Shown in pieces: positions 47,316 through 58,219 of a stretch of DNA of 64,000 nucleotides. Under the pieces are notes generated by a model. The model ran no database searches. It saw nothing but the letters and a program-made list of their open reading frames with translations, and was not told where the DNA came from. The DNA comes from Linyphia triangularis (lineage: Eukaryota > Arthropoda > Arachnida > Araneae > Linyphiidae). The stretch lies in NCBI GenBank assembly GCA_963978545.1, contig OZ021722.1, positions 41,171,565 through 41,235,564 on the forward strand, given 5' to 3'. Numbering within the stretch: the first letter of the stretch is position 1; each line of letters opens with the position of its first letter. Made by a program: the position numbers and the translations under genes.

Positions 47316-47760
47316 TTTTACTTTCAATTACCCATTTGTATACAAAGATAATGAAAATATAGTATTCGGTGGAAAAAAAAATTTCGACTTTTTTGCATTT
47401 CTCCACGTTTTGGAACATCCTGATTTCAAAAAAGTGATATAGAAAAAATGTCTGTCTGTGTGTATATGTGTCTATGGTCAGCATAACTCCCGAAAAAACT
47501 GATCTAGGATGTTCAAATTTGGTGTGAAGGTTAGTAGTGACCACGAGACCTACCATTAAGGTTTTCGTCAAAATCGCGCATGCGCATAAGGCAGCTGCCA
47601 TTGAAAAATGACGTTTTTCCATTAATGCTAAAAAACTGCTCTAACGATTTTGATCAAAATCGTTGTGGTAATGCTTCTTAATGTGTTCTAAATGTCCCCA
47701 CCTTCGAAATTCCAGTAAAATTGCTTTAATGGCGTAAAAAGTTGAAAAACGAATGCCTTC
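47316..47760 (+). repeat. Family A repeat, best preserved copy
   Basis: Ordered blocks: ACTTTCAATTACCC, CCACGTTTTGGAACATCCTG, CTGTCTGTGTGTAT, GGTCAGCATAACTCCCGAA, CAAATTTGGTGTGAAGG, GCGCATGCGCATAAGGCAGC, TTGATCAAAATCGTTGTGG. Also at 718-876, 2640-2677 plus 4771-4945, and inverted at 39660-40020. The 103-residue minus-strand frame over it is a repeat translation with no motif. Class unknown; no terminal repeats seen. Confidence 0.7.
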
Positions 47761-48713
47761 TTTTTGCTTGAACATAGTTCATCAACATCGTTTTTTCTCC
47801 TCTTCTCAGTTTCACTTATAAAAAAGGATAGTATAAGAATTAACGAAAGTGTATCGCTAAAATAACGATTTTGGTGGAAGGTGTTAAAAATTTATTTTTC
47901 AACAATGAACAATTCCCGCATTTTTTTTTTTTTTAATTCAATTTTAAATGTTTCGAAAAGGCCATAAACACAAACATTTCTGATCTATGTGTTGAAATGT
48001 TGAATGTCTAAATGTTGAAAAATACCCGTTTTTTACGCTTTTTTTACCTATAGGTACAGTAATTATCGTTTTTCTCGAAAACTATTTGACTTATTCTAAA
48101 TTCAATGCCTAAAAAAGTAGAGTTTATTAATATAGGAAATTTTTTTTAAAAAAACTCAGGAAAAAAAATTAAATGAAGATAGAATTTGAAGTTTATTGAA
48201 TTTTTTAAAAAATTTGAAAATTTAGTGCACCTTGTAAACTTTTTTTTAATAAAATTTAGTTTTTACTTAGTAATACTTCCAAATATGTAAAAATTATAAT
48301 TTTAAAGGCTTAAATAAAAAAATAAAAAAAAGTTTGAAGGGTACCAAATCCTCTAAGAATTCGATAAAAGTGAAAACTACTAAAACATAACATGAATGTC
48401 TACCTTGCACATTCTCTTACCTTGAGCATCACTCATCAATAATTATCCATTTTAGCGGGGTTTTATTATTATTATTTTTTTTTGTCAATGTAAGGATTAT
48501 CGACAAAAGTATTGGCAAACCTGGCACTTTTTCTTAAAGTAATGAAAATGTGAATACGAAAATGGTAATTTACACCTATCTATGTCAAACTTAAATGCAG
48601 CGACCATTATCATAGTGGAATTAAAATCTGTGAGGTGTTCCACTCTTCTAGTTTCAAGAGAAAAAGAGATAGCTCATTTAGTCATGAAAGGAGGAAAAAT
48701 GTAGCTTAATTAC
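47761..48713. other. Non-coding AT-rich DNA
   Basis: No gene, RNA or element recognised. Confidence 0.4.
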
Positions 48714-48733
48714 AAAAAAAAAAAAAAAAAAAA
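48714..48733 (-). terminator. RNA polymerase III terminator (T20 on minus strand)
   Basis: Twenty A residues on the plus strand are a T run directly after the tRNA-Asp gene (6 bases beyond its end). Pol III stops at four or more T, so this would end transcription of tRNA-Asp and of any read-through from tRNA-Phe. Confidence 0.8.
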
Positions 48734-48738
48734 GGACC

Positions 48739-48810
48739 CTCCCCGGCGGGGAATCGAACCCCGGTCTCCCGCGTGACAGGCGGGGATACTGACCACTATA
48801 CTACCGAGGA
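48739..48810 (-). tRNA. tRNA-Asp (GTC)
   Basis: The 72-nt minus-strand gene starts TCCTCGGTAGTATAGTGG and ends CCGCCGGGGAG. Acceptor stem TCCTCGG pairs with CCGGGGA (one G-T wobble), discriminator G as expected for Asp. Anticodon GTC (plus strand 48775-48777) sits in loop CTGTCAC closed by CCGCC/GCGGG-type pairing. B box GGTTCGATTCC is perfect, and the A box is in TAGTATAGTGG. All features of a working nuclear tRNA-Asp; no intron. It follows tRNA-Phe by 10 bases on the same strand. Confidence 0.97.
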
Positions 48811-48820
48811 TAAACGCCTC

Positions 48821-48893
48821 TGCCGAAACCCGGGATCGAACCAGGGACCTTTAGATCTTCAGTCTAACGCTCTCCCAACTGAGCTATTTCGGC
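48821..48893 (-). tRNA. tRNA-Phe (GAA)
   Basis: The 73-nt minus-strand gene starts GCCGAAATAGCTCAGTTGGG and ends CCGGGTTTCGGCA. Acceptor GCCGAAA pairs fully with TTTCGGC, discriminator A. D arm GCTCAGTTGGGAGAGC, anticodon stem TTAGA/TCTAA with loop CTGAAGA (GAA, plus strand 48858-48860), T arm CCTGGTTCGATCCCGGG. A textbook animal tRNA-Phe without an intron. Between it and the downstream tRNA-Asp there are only 10 bases (GAGGCGTTTA) with no run of four T. Confidence 0.97.
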
Positions 48894-49470
48894 ACACCAT
48901 TTGTGAATGAGATAAGGGGAGAGCTGAAAAATAACCCTTATCTTAGTATTGGAATAGTCCTTTGGATGGAGGATAAATTATCTGTGTAAGTCCGTGGTTT
49001 TTTTATTTTGTCGCTTGATGTTTGATTTTTCAAATTTTCTGGTCTTCGTGTAACATATTCTTGGCAACCCACTATCCAGCTTAAAACATGTACATGACAA
49101 GTTTTTCTTGTTCTTATACCCCCTTAATTCTGGTCAATTGGTATGACGCTTGTGTTTAGAAAAATGGCGTAAGAAGACTAAAAATCACACGTGAATAGAT
49201 TGATAAAGAACGTTGCTTTACGCGAATATGATTGATAGAGACAATCGTCAATTATAACTCTTCCTACTTAACCTTTTCAGCTCCGATTTATAGTAGAGAA
49301 AGAATGACTATTATTTTTCCAACGAACTATGGTGCAAATTATATATTTTCTATACATTAGAATTTGTTACATAATCTGTGTTTTTTACATATGAAATATT
49401 TATGGAACTGTTAATTCTCTATTAATCTTCTTTCAAACAAGTTTCTTTCTAACCATCGCCAAACAAACCC
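48894..49470. other. Non-coding DNA upstream of the tRNA pair
   Basis: AT-rich. It would hold upstream promoter elements for the tRNA-Phe gene; no clear TATA-like box at -30 is seen, though tRNA genes mainly use internal A and B boxes. Confidence 0.35.
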
Positions 49471-49835
49471 CAAAAATCCTCAAGAGCGGTCAACAACGTC
49501 CAAATATGTCGCAAACAGATCGATACAGCCCGTACCCTCTCCCCCGCGAAGCCGAAGCCATGGAATTAGTTAATGAGGCGTAAGTAGAACCGCGCGATCA
49601 GCATTCTAATTGATATTCACTCCACCCCTTCCTCTCCCACTCGGACGATAATTTTTTCTCCCTCTGTTCTATTCTCCAGCCCAGCATTAAATCCCCCCCC
49701 CCCCCGCACATACCCAGTTAACGACCAAGTGCTACTTTGAAATGCGTCCTACGCCTCTAACGACCCGCTATCGCCAATTAAAAGAATCGTGAGGGAGAAG
49801 GAGAGGAGAGGGAGGGGGGAGTCTCTTCGTCGCTT
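49471..49835. promoter_or_regulatory. GC-rich island with homeodomain-like motifs (candidate regulatory)
   Basis: 49480-49620 is non-repetitive with CpGs (AAGCCGAAGCCATGGAATTA, then GTTAATGAGGCG and TCTAATTGATATTCAC). Several TAAT/ATTA cores occur close together. Bounded by a C(12) tract (about 49694) and an A-rich tract (about 49890). No coding frame fits. Possibly a conserved non-coding element. Confidence 0.25.
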
Positions 49836-49891
49836 TGGGCTTCGGGGCAAAATCAAAAAATCAATTCGTTCTGTCGAAGTTAAAGGTTGAA

Positions 49892-49922
<31 letters not shown>

Positions 49923-50076
49923 AAAAAGTGTATGTGTGGTATTCAGTATTCCTCTTCCAGTTAAAAGTGGTTCACTGGTTTCCATACAATGTGTTATAGA
50001 AAGAAGAGGCTTTTTAAATGAGAATTTTTCCTACTGACCGCTTTGTTTGCTCAGAGATTTATAATCCCTTGTAGTT

Positions 50077-50108
<32 letters not shown>

Positions 50109-51078
50109 TCTGAGTTCCGATTTTAAAAATTAGTTTCTGGAGCGACCTTTTCTTATCCTAGAAATATAGAAATCGAAATATTCGTTGGCAACATAAAATT
50201 AAATTAAAACTGAAGATTTAGCTTTTCTATTCATTATAAACACAGGACAACACTAATCATGACGCCATTTTCATTGCTTGTGATGAGTGTTTAAGTAATT
50301 AAGAATTGTGCAATTATCTGCTTAGAGAGAAATCATTAGAACCCTTTCGATTTTGTTTAATATTGATTCAGTATTCAATTATCAGCTTATGAAACATGCA
50401 ATTTTTAGTGGGGTCCAGCAGACAGATACATGTTTGTCTATTTGTAATAGTTGAAATAAGCGTATCACGTTTGGTAAACTAAATATTTTGTTCAACTTTT
50501 TAGAAGATTTAAGAAATTTCAGCTTCTAATGGATGAAGAAAGAAAAAAGAGCCTGTCATATTCTTTCTTAGTGTTTCTGAAAATGTGCGTCTCTAGTCTA
50601 GTCAATATTTGGAAATATTGCGAAAAGGTTATACTATTGACGTGTTTTGTATTTTTTTTCAAATGCAGTCAAAGATAGTTTAACTCTCACTTTTTTAACG
50701 TTTTTAGGTTGTGTTTGCAATAACTTAGAAAATCGTAAGGCGACGGTAAGGCGGTCGTAATGCGGATTTCAATTATGAATATAACAGACACTTTAATATA
50801 CGCGAAATATTTATTAAATGTTAAGTTTTTCTTTTAATATTGTGCAGATGAAAATTATTTCTGGGATAGAATTCTTAAGTAGGAAATGATAAAACAAGTA
50901 TTTAACAACAAAATTGTCAATGAAGAACCTCTTGAAAAACTATATTGAGTGTGAATTAAACTGGGAAATTGAGTGAATCATTTGGATTTTCACTGACATC
51001 AGAATCCGCGCTATAATTGATTTGAGAGTTACCATCGATCAAATAGATTATCTTCCTATTTATTATCCTAGCGTCGAT
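49836..51078. other. Non-coding DNA
   Basis: A-rich tracts (about 49888-49927 and 50083-50108), otherwise AT-rich unique sequence. No gene supported. Confidence 0.35.
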
Positions 51079-51455
51079 TCTGTTGTCAGCGTGTGCTTGG
51101 CTTTTGCATCTAACTTTAAATAATAAAAACATCCGGAACAACAGAATATGCGCCAAACTACATTTCAAAATTTATTTATTAAAAATGATTGGGAATTTAT
51201 GCATTCACGTCTAAATGCATTTAATTTATTTTGCTTAAAATAATTTTGGCAGCAGGAAAGAGTTGCAACAATGATCGGTTAAAATTATTTCACTTATAGC
51301 ATTACTACGCAACGCAACGTTAAATTGACAGGACCATACTCCACAGTAAATTGATGCATTCACTATCCAATTATCTCATATTTGCAATGACTAAAATGAT
51401 ATTGGCAACAGGAAAGCGTTTCAACAATGATCGGTTAAATTTATTTCCCTCAAAG
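51079..51455 (+). repeat. Family B repeat, rearranged copy
   Basis: Contains TGCTTGGCTTTTGCATCTAA, CAAACTACATTTCAAAATTT, ATTGGGAATTTATGCATTCA and two GGCA(A/G)CAGGAAAG starts (51248 and 51405), as at 46650-46870. Partial and internally duplicated. Confidence 0.6.
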
Positions 51456-52351
51456 GCAGTGAGACAAGCAGTGAGGTAGTTATACAGTGAGTCAGTGATC
51501 AGCGTACAGTCATTCAGGGTAACTTTGAGCCATAGGGTATAACTTTGCACCACCTCCTAGTTTTCAGTATTTTTGGGTTTAAAGAGCTGCTAATGATCTA
51601 CTGCTGCAAAATGTTGGCGAAATTGTAAAATTGGATTTTTGCTCTATAGTTTAGGAAATGAATTGGCAAAATGGAACATAATTTATTTGGCCATTCAATT
51701 GTTTTTCTGAAGTACTGTTTGCAAGTTCCATTTTAATGCTTATTTGAAGTTGATGGAAATCAACTAATTTATGCAAGTAAACATCAACTTAATACTTTAT
51801 CAGTTATATAATTTTCTAAAAATAGTGAAATTGTTAGTAGCTGGTGGTTATTTATTTACTAACATTTGGTAAAAAGCAAAAAACTAAGGCACTATCATTT
51901 TACCACATATTCAGTGTAACTTTGAGCCGGTTCAAAGTTAGGCTGATGACAGTGTGTAATGTATTCACTGCTCATATAATTCCTATTTTATTTCAATTTA
52001 TTTTTGGTTTTGCTTTTAAATACATTTATATACATACAAATGCAATTTAATTTACGGAATCTTCCATTGTAAGCGAAATTCGATAAAATCAAAATATTGA
52101 GAGTGAATTCAAGAAGTACCTAAAAATATTAGAAATAATGATCTAGCAGTCATTCACAGAACTAAAAAAAAAATCTGTCTACCTGTGATGGCTGTAAAAA
52201 GCGTTTCAGTTGAGGAAGTGAAAAAATTTCTATGCACAAAAAATAAATGGTAAAGGAATATGTATAGCGAGGACATGAGGGGATCGTCCAAAGTCCTCTA
52301 CTATATGAACTCCTGGTAGACAGCAAGAGTATAAGTCCTAAACCAGATGAT

Positions 52352-52494
52352 CCACCTGATGGCTGTGTGGCTAGAGCTCAGGCCCCGCATGCCGAAGGTG
52401 CCGGGTTCGAATCCCGGGTTACTCGTGGAAGTTCGCTGTAATTTGGAATCCTCGTTAAGCTGTAGGTCGTTGAGCGTATAAACCAACCAATCTG
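52352..52494 (+). mobile_element. SINE (AACCAACC-tail family) with 11-bp target duplication
   Basis: Flanked by AACCAGATGAT (52341-52351) and AACTAGATGAT (52495-52505), one mismatch. A-box part CTGTGTGGCTAGAGCTCAGG, B box GGGTTCGAATCCC, end GTATAAACCAACCAATCTG. About 143 bp. The flanking host sequence is the acidic coding part of the transposon, so insertion postdates it. Confidence 0.85.
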
Positions 52495-52554
52495 AACTAG
52501 ATGATGCAGATGACAGTGTATAGGCAACACTATCATTTTCGGAGAAGATGAAAG

Positions 52555-52910
52555 TTGGACAATAAGGACATGATAGAGGTTCATACTGCTGAAATTGTTG
52601 TGAAGAATGTTACTGAAAAATCAGGGATTGTTCAAGTGGTGGTTGTTGAACACATCAATGAGAAAGGAATTTTATACACAAAGCATGCGAGTGTTTTAGA
52701 TTTTGGTTATGGCATATGCAAAGTTTACGACCACGTAATTATTCAATACGATGGAGAAATGTACCCAGACCAAATTGACTTAAAAGACAAAGTGATATTG
52801 GTGGTTCATGAAAAAATCTGGTGCATATTGGAAATGGCCCAATATCAATGGTGATATGTGGTATGAAAAATTAGGCGTGTTTAAAAAAATTATTTCCAGA
52901 AATTATTATT
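52555..52910 (+). pseudogene. C-terminal remnant of the DNA-transposon protein
   Basis: Open frame 52555-52854 contains VYDHVIIQYDGEMYPDQIDL and then leaves the proper frame. In another frame about 52805-52890 encodes KKSGAYWKWPNINGDMWYEK. Together they match the small C-terminal domain of pogo/Tigger-like transposons (pattern: V.YDGE.YPG.I ... SG..WKWP...D..WY). One frameshift near 52800 separates the parts. The region before (52280-52350 and after the SINE) is acidic and probably the linker. The DDE domain is not found. Confidence 0.6.
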
Positions 52911-53681
52911 CCAGCTAGAAGACGAGATGTTTTCCAGATCAATAATTCTTTCTTTGATGCAAAGCTATTAATCTGAAGAATGCCAAAGTGAAATTTTATG
53001 AAGTTTGAACTTTGTTTTTATATTATCATACTATTTCTAACATTAAGAATAGAATATTTGTATTTGTGCCACATTGTGACTTGCAAACACCATAGTACTT
53101 AACTAATAGCATAAGGGCGGCCTATCAGTTTTATTATTTTCTATTTATCTTTTCAATTTTTAATTGATAAAATGAGTTTTTATTTAAGTGAATGAACTGA
53201 AGATTGTTTTTTCATTATATTTGTATGTTTAAACTGAACAATAAATAGGGTTTTTTTGCAATATATTCATGTGATTCATCATCCACTGTTCCTACCTAAT
53301 ATATTCTTTGTGGTGTTATTTAAAATATACAAACTTTAGGATGTTGAAAACTGCAGCTGATGATGTTTCAAATATTTAGAAACTTAATTTTACTAGTTCA
53401 AATATTGAATAGTCCTAGGCTGAATAAAAAAAATGGTATTTTATATGAAACTTCTGATAGTGGTTCAAAGTTACCCGAAATGCCAGGGTAACTTTGCACC
53501 AGGTTATTTTCCTATTATTTGGTGCTTTCATCATCAACATTTACTAATTTGTGTAAATTAAAACATAATTTCGGGTTTATATTTCCATTTTATGCCATTA
53601 AGTCTGAAAATATTATAAAAACATAAGTGGAGAAGAATAAAATACTGAAAATGTGGTTCAATGTTACCCTGATTGACTGTA

Positions 53682-54204
53682 ACTCTAATGGTAATTATTC
53701 AAACCCCCCCCCCACCTCCTTCTCCTCTTCACTTTGGCTCCCAATCATCTTAACTGTGAGTGTGATAAAAAACTTAAAATATAATGTCAATTTATGTTTA
53801 GTTTAATTTTCATCTGTTTTGATGATTATGCATTCACGCTGGGACCTATACACAATGACAAGTTTCTGCAACGTGTGGCCATGCTGCTCGTTATGAATAA
53901 AAGATTTCTTAAAATTCATATAGTACAATACAGTGCAATATTGTACAATATAGTACAATACACTATAAACAAATAGATACCATTTTTATAAGAAAACACA
54001 ATTTCCTTTTACTAGGGCTGTTTAAAATGTCAATGATTTTGAAATGAAATATGCATATAAATACACTAAAATGCATTTTATTTTTCACCATTGCCTCCTT
54101 TCCAAACTTCTCTAGCCCCCCATCCAAAAAATAAGATTTCTCAAACTCCTCAAAACAGGCATTATTTGCATTAATGATCTTTCTCAGAATTTGAAAAAAA
54201 AATT
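53682..54204. other. Non-coding DNA
   Basis: Includes a C(10) tract at about 53705 and a local repeat of GTACAATA-type motifs (53929-53962). No gene supported. Confidence 0.35.
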
Positions 54205-54960
54205 CTATCCACCTAGCCTTTTTTTCATATTTCTGAAGAGAAAAAAGTCACAAGAGGCCACGTCGGCAGAGTTGGGTGGATGGGGGAGAAAATTGTAGAG
54301 TAATTAGACCAATTTAATGGTTGGAATTGTGAAGTCGATACATTATGATGAAACAACGCTCTCTTCTTGAATAAATAGGGCGGCTTTTCTCTCAATTATG
54401 CATTAAAAAATCTAATAGGTCAGCATAATATTATTTGGTATCTTTTTTCCCAATTCAAGATATTCGATAAGGATTATGCTCTTTGAGTCCCAGAAAATCG
54501 TGGCCAAATTTTCCCCCGGCCGATATAATTGTTTTTTATCTTCTTCTGAACAGGTTCATCAGAAATACCAGGTTTAGACTGGTATAGTGTGTAGTAATGC
54601 ATCCAAGTTTCATCAAGTATAATGTTACGCGGAGAAAAATTCATTTGAAGTGCGCTGGAATTTGTCTAAATACTTTTTGAAAATAGAAATGGGATTCCGT
54701 TTTTGATCAATTGTTAGCATTCAGGGTAACAATCTTGCTGATAACTTTTTCATACATAAATATTCATTCAAGATATTGAATATATGCTCATTTGTGATGC
54801 TCATCTTCTTGGCTATCTCGGTTATCCTCACACTACGATCTTCTAACACGATTTAATGGAATTTGATGACCATTTCTTAAATTGGTTACCTCAATCTGAC
54901 ATCTGCGTCTGTTGTGCTCGTGAAGCCACTACGCAATTCTGCAAATCATTTGAGAATTAT
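54205..54960 (-). pseudogene. Mariner transposase, decayed (SETMAR-like)
   Basis: Read on the minus strand, ordered pieces match a mariner transposase: LEDRSVRITEIAKKMSITNE (helix-turn-helix 2), a linker with LTIDQKRNPISIF, LDETWMHYYT (first catalytic Asp kept), KIWPRFSGTQ, KKRALFHHNVSTS (second Asp site FHQDNA now HHN), and PPNSADVASCDFFLFRNMKK RLGG (third Asp region, DD34D motif SPDLAPCDFFLF, kept). Stops and several frameshifts interrupt it (for example at ARLLP-stop and FSA-stop). The first helix-turn-helix is barely recognisable. Dead copy of a family other than, or diverged from, the 26.5 kb pair. Confidence 0.9.
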
Positions 54961-55438
54961 CGTAATATTTCGTGAACTTTTCTTCAATTTCATTAATTGT
55001 TTTCTTATGCAAAAAGCAATTGAATGCGGAACATTCTCTTTCTCCTTACATTAAACGAACGAATTAGCTGATTCTTTTGATTTTTTTTCAATAAAAACAC
55101 AAATTACTTGAAATATCGTCTGCAAATTTCTTGAATGTTGCCACAGATAATAATAAATTAAATCCCAAACAATAAAAATGCGATCAGAACCCTACCTTTT
55201 TTTTTTCAAATCAAGGGCTTATCAAATTGCTCTCTTACTATGTCTCTAGCTTTTAGTTTCTAAAATATAGAGGTTTAAAAAGTAATATTACAATTCGTTT
55301 TCGGTGAGTACATTTGTATCATTATAACTTATACTCTTAAACAATAATGCTTTAAAAAAGTTTTAAAAAAATACTGTAATTTTGTCGTTTTTATTCAGAA
55401 TACTATAACACACAAAAACAGAGGTTTTTTTTTAAAAA
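54961..55438. other. Non-coding AT-rich DNA
   Basis: Probably contains the degraded mariner N-terminus and 5' end up to about 55080; no clean terminal repeat found. Confidence 0.35.
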
Positions 55439-55912
55439 TCCCTTATATGCATTGGCAATTTTTATATTCATTAACACAGAGCAGATTTCAAAAACATTTC
55501 TATCAGCAAAAGGTGCGGCAAACTACATTTCAAAATTGATTTATTAAAAATGAACGTGAATTTATGCTCTCACATCCAAATATTATTTATTTATTCTGAC
55601 TAAAATAATTTTATTATTTATTTATTAAAAAAAATTCGCAACTGGAAAAAGTTTCAACAATGATCGGTTCAATGATATTTTAACGCGATTGGATGACGGC
55701 AAGTTGGTTTATTAGTATTTCGTAAAAGCGACCTTTTGTGTAACAATAACAGCCCAAAAATTTGATAGAATACATTGTCATCAACATCGAACCTATCTTC
55801 CAAGTTTCCGTCCGATTGGATGACGGCAAGCGGGTTAATTAGACCTCCACAAATTCCGCTCCCATCGACAAACATACATACTCACAAAATCGAAGATAGT
55901 ATAAAGGATTAA
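55439..55912 (+). repeat. Family B repeat, near full-length copy
   Basis: CCCTTATATGCATTGGCAAT, CAAACTACATTTCAAAATTG, CAACAATGATCGGTTCAAT, GATGACGGCAAGTTGGTTTA, AATTTGATAGAATACATTGTC, TCCGTCCGATTGGATGACGG and AGTATAAAGGATTAAAA follow the family order. Its minus-strand frame (NLEDRFDVDDNVFYQIFG) is shared with other copies and is not evidence of a gene. Confidence 0.7.
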
Positions 55913-56489
55913 AAGTTGCGTGCACTAAGTGAATGCAGAACAGGAGTGACGTAGATAGTAAAAAAATGCTAAATTTTTACGATAGTGCTGTGAAAAACAA
56001 TAAAAATACTGGAGGAGACCATACCCCCCCCCCCACCCCCCCTCTCTTGTCCCTATCACCTGAGTGGATCGTTAAAGATCGATTTTCTGAAATAGGGTGG
56101 TAAAGGGTAAAAGTTCGAGAACCCCTATGTTTGATTACTCGGTTAATACTTTTGTTAAAGACTGTTTAGACCTTTTTTATTCAAACAGATTTGTAGGTCA
56201 AAGAATATCACCTTAAAAATTCAAAACGGGAAGGCGTGGTCGGTGTTTATGGTCTAATTCGGAGTGTTGTTCAGGGCAGGATTACACGGATTCGTTCAAT
56301 TGGAATTTTCGATGTATATGTCTTTGGTTGTCGGATGTGCTCTACAAATTTTAATTTCAAGGTACGATGGTGAATGTGAAAGACTGTTTACCTTCTTAAG
56401 GTAGACTGTCAGGATTCAAGAGTTAGATTAATATTTTAACTTATAGTGAAACATTTCCCCTCAAAAGTCTAATTTCTTTCCCAAAAATT
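55913..56489. other. Non-coding DNA with C/G tracts
   Basis: C-rich tract at 56023-56042. 56225-56400 is less AT-rich and unique. No gene supported. Confidence 0.3.
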
Positions 56490-56730
56490 CGAGGTGTAAG
56501 CATTATTCTGCCGTTTTTAGTTTAAAAAAAAAATTAAATGCATATTTTGACACTTACTAATTAGTCCTTAGAAAATAAACGTTTTATTTAATTTAAGACT
56601 TAAATTTGTCATACAAATCTATACAGGAATAATAAAATAAGTTACTTCAAAGGACGAACGCAAAAGCCTCAAAATATGCATTTGAATTGTTTTAGATTCA
56701 GAGCTTTTTAGCTTACGACTTCAACATTAG
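56490..56730 (+). repeat. Family C repeat
   Basis: TTCTGCCGTTTTTAGT, GCATATTTTGACACTTACTA, CTTCAAAGGACGAACGCAAA and TATGCATTTGAATTG match 34885-35095 and 42600-42800 in order and orientation. Confidence 0.6.
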
Positions 56731-56879
56731 TGCCTAGTCCCAGTCAATCTTTGAATTAATCAAATCTAAAATATTCCGTCAATATTTCACAACCAAATAC
56801 TTTTGTGGTTTTGTGTTAGCATCTCACTACCTCACTACACACTAACCCTTTCCTGGATAATTTTTTTTTTCTATTTTCA

Positions 56880-57500
56880 TCTTTCTTGAAACGCAGCACG
56901 GTAGAAATAATCTCTTTTCTCTGTTCCAAGCACCAACAAGGCGATTTAATTATTAGCGAGTCCTCAACGTTCCCGATAATGGGACGATTAGAAAAAAAGC
57001 GCCACGTTCTCTCCTCCCCCAAATCCTTAACAAGCTCCCGCAATTCTTCCCCCCAAATGCCGCAGCCGATGTGGGGGGAGACCCGCCAATTCTCGTACGC
57101 AATCCGCTTTCATTAGCCTCACACTCGTCTCTCTGCCGCTCTCCAACCCTCCCCCCCCCCCTAACGCGCTCTCTCCCCGTAATAATCCGACGCAGGCAGC
57201 GGGCTCAATTTAATTGAATCTCGATGCACATCCGATTCTACTTTTTGAGATGAGGGAGTGGTGGGAGAGGGGGGGGGGGAAGCCTCATTATACGCGATTT
57301 CGAGAAATCGAGAGCGAACGATCTTAGCGGGGAGGGAGTGCGAAGAAGAAAAAGTTCTTTGGCTGGTACTTCTTGCCGTTCCAGTCTCTCTCTTCTCTCC
57401 AACTTTTTTCTTTCCCACTAGGCGCTTTTCCCTCCCGTCTTTGTGAGAAGGGTGAAGGGGGGGGGGGGGATGCGTTTGTTTCCCGTCGGCGGAAATTGAG
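56880..57500. promoter_or_regulatory. GC-rich island, candidate regulatory DNA
   Basis: CpG-containing unique sequence: ATTAGCGAGTCCTCAACG (56953), ACGCAATCCGCTTTCATTAG (57097), and around 57190-57240 GCAGCGGGCTCAATTTAATT followed by GAATCTCGATGCAC. Interspersed C(11) and G(10) tracts. Small frames on both strands overlap one another and are not accepted. TTTAATTGAA and CATTAG are homeodomain-type cores. Confidence 0.25.
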
Positions 57501-58219
57501 GGATCGTTTACAAATTGTGGTAGGGGATGGAAAGAAATATTCAGGAAAAGGAAAATGGGAGGTCAGTGAGGAGAGACAGTGTCGTATTTACATCTTCTCA
57601 AAAGGTGGTTTTGTTAAACTGCTGAATAATCGAATATGACCAAGAATGACAGTATTCAGAGTACAAGTTCAGAGTGACAAGTATTCAGAAATATCATTTA
57701 GCCTTCCTTGTTTTCAGAGTGTCATATATTTGCACTGGGATGTATTGCAAAATAGGATATATTGACGTGTAGAAAATGAATATAGTCATTCAAAAGCTCC
57801 TAATGTAATCTGGTATATTTTGTCTAAATATACGCATTGTCAAGTACACTTTTTCGTCAAAGTTTTACATAGAAATAGATGAAAATGACTTCTATAATGT
57901 ATTTTCAACCACTACCTTAAAAGTGTTTTTTTTTTCTTTAAATCTTTGAGGAATAATCACTCATTAAGTTTTTTAAAGTACGTAAAATTTTAAGAGAAAT
58001 GAGCTTGAATAAGGAAAGATATCTTTAATTTTTAGTCCTTTCGTATTTTGAAGTAAATAACGAAACACAAACAAGACTAGATTTTAAGAAATTCGATCTT
58101 TATCTACCAAAACACGGATCCATCACACATTCTCTTCTAAAGATATTTATATACTTCTCCTTTCAGTCACCACTTCTTCAAGTGCTAATTTCAAACCTCT
58201 AAGTCCTCTTCTTTGTCCA
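57501..58219. other. Non-coding DNA
   Basis: No gene, RNA or element recognised. Confidence 0.35.

Larger units (their letters stand above)
51507..53679. mobile_element. Pogo-like/Tc1-mariner element, 2173 bp, internally deleted
   Basis: TA at 51505-51506 and 53680-53681. Ends CAGTCATTCAGGGTAACTTT and, read inward from the right, CAGTCAATCAGGGTAACATT (about 22 of the first 25 bases match). The end motif GGGTAACTTTG / TTCAAAGTTA recurs at about 51912 and 53462, probably transposase-binding sites. The coding remnant is confined to 52280-52920 and is split by a SINE at 52352. The catalytic region is missing, so it is a deletion derivative needing another copy for movement. Confidence 0.8.

Noticed and set aside
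47311..47622. 103-codon minus-strand frame
   Set aside because: Lies wholly in family A repeat and is broken in the other copies.
55669..55875. Frame with NLEDRFDVDDNVFYQIFG
   Set aside because: Shared by family B copies by descent; other copies carry stops or shifts. Kept as a finding, not as a gene.
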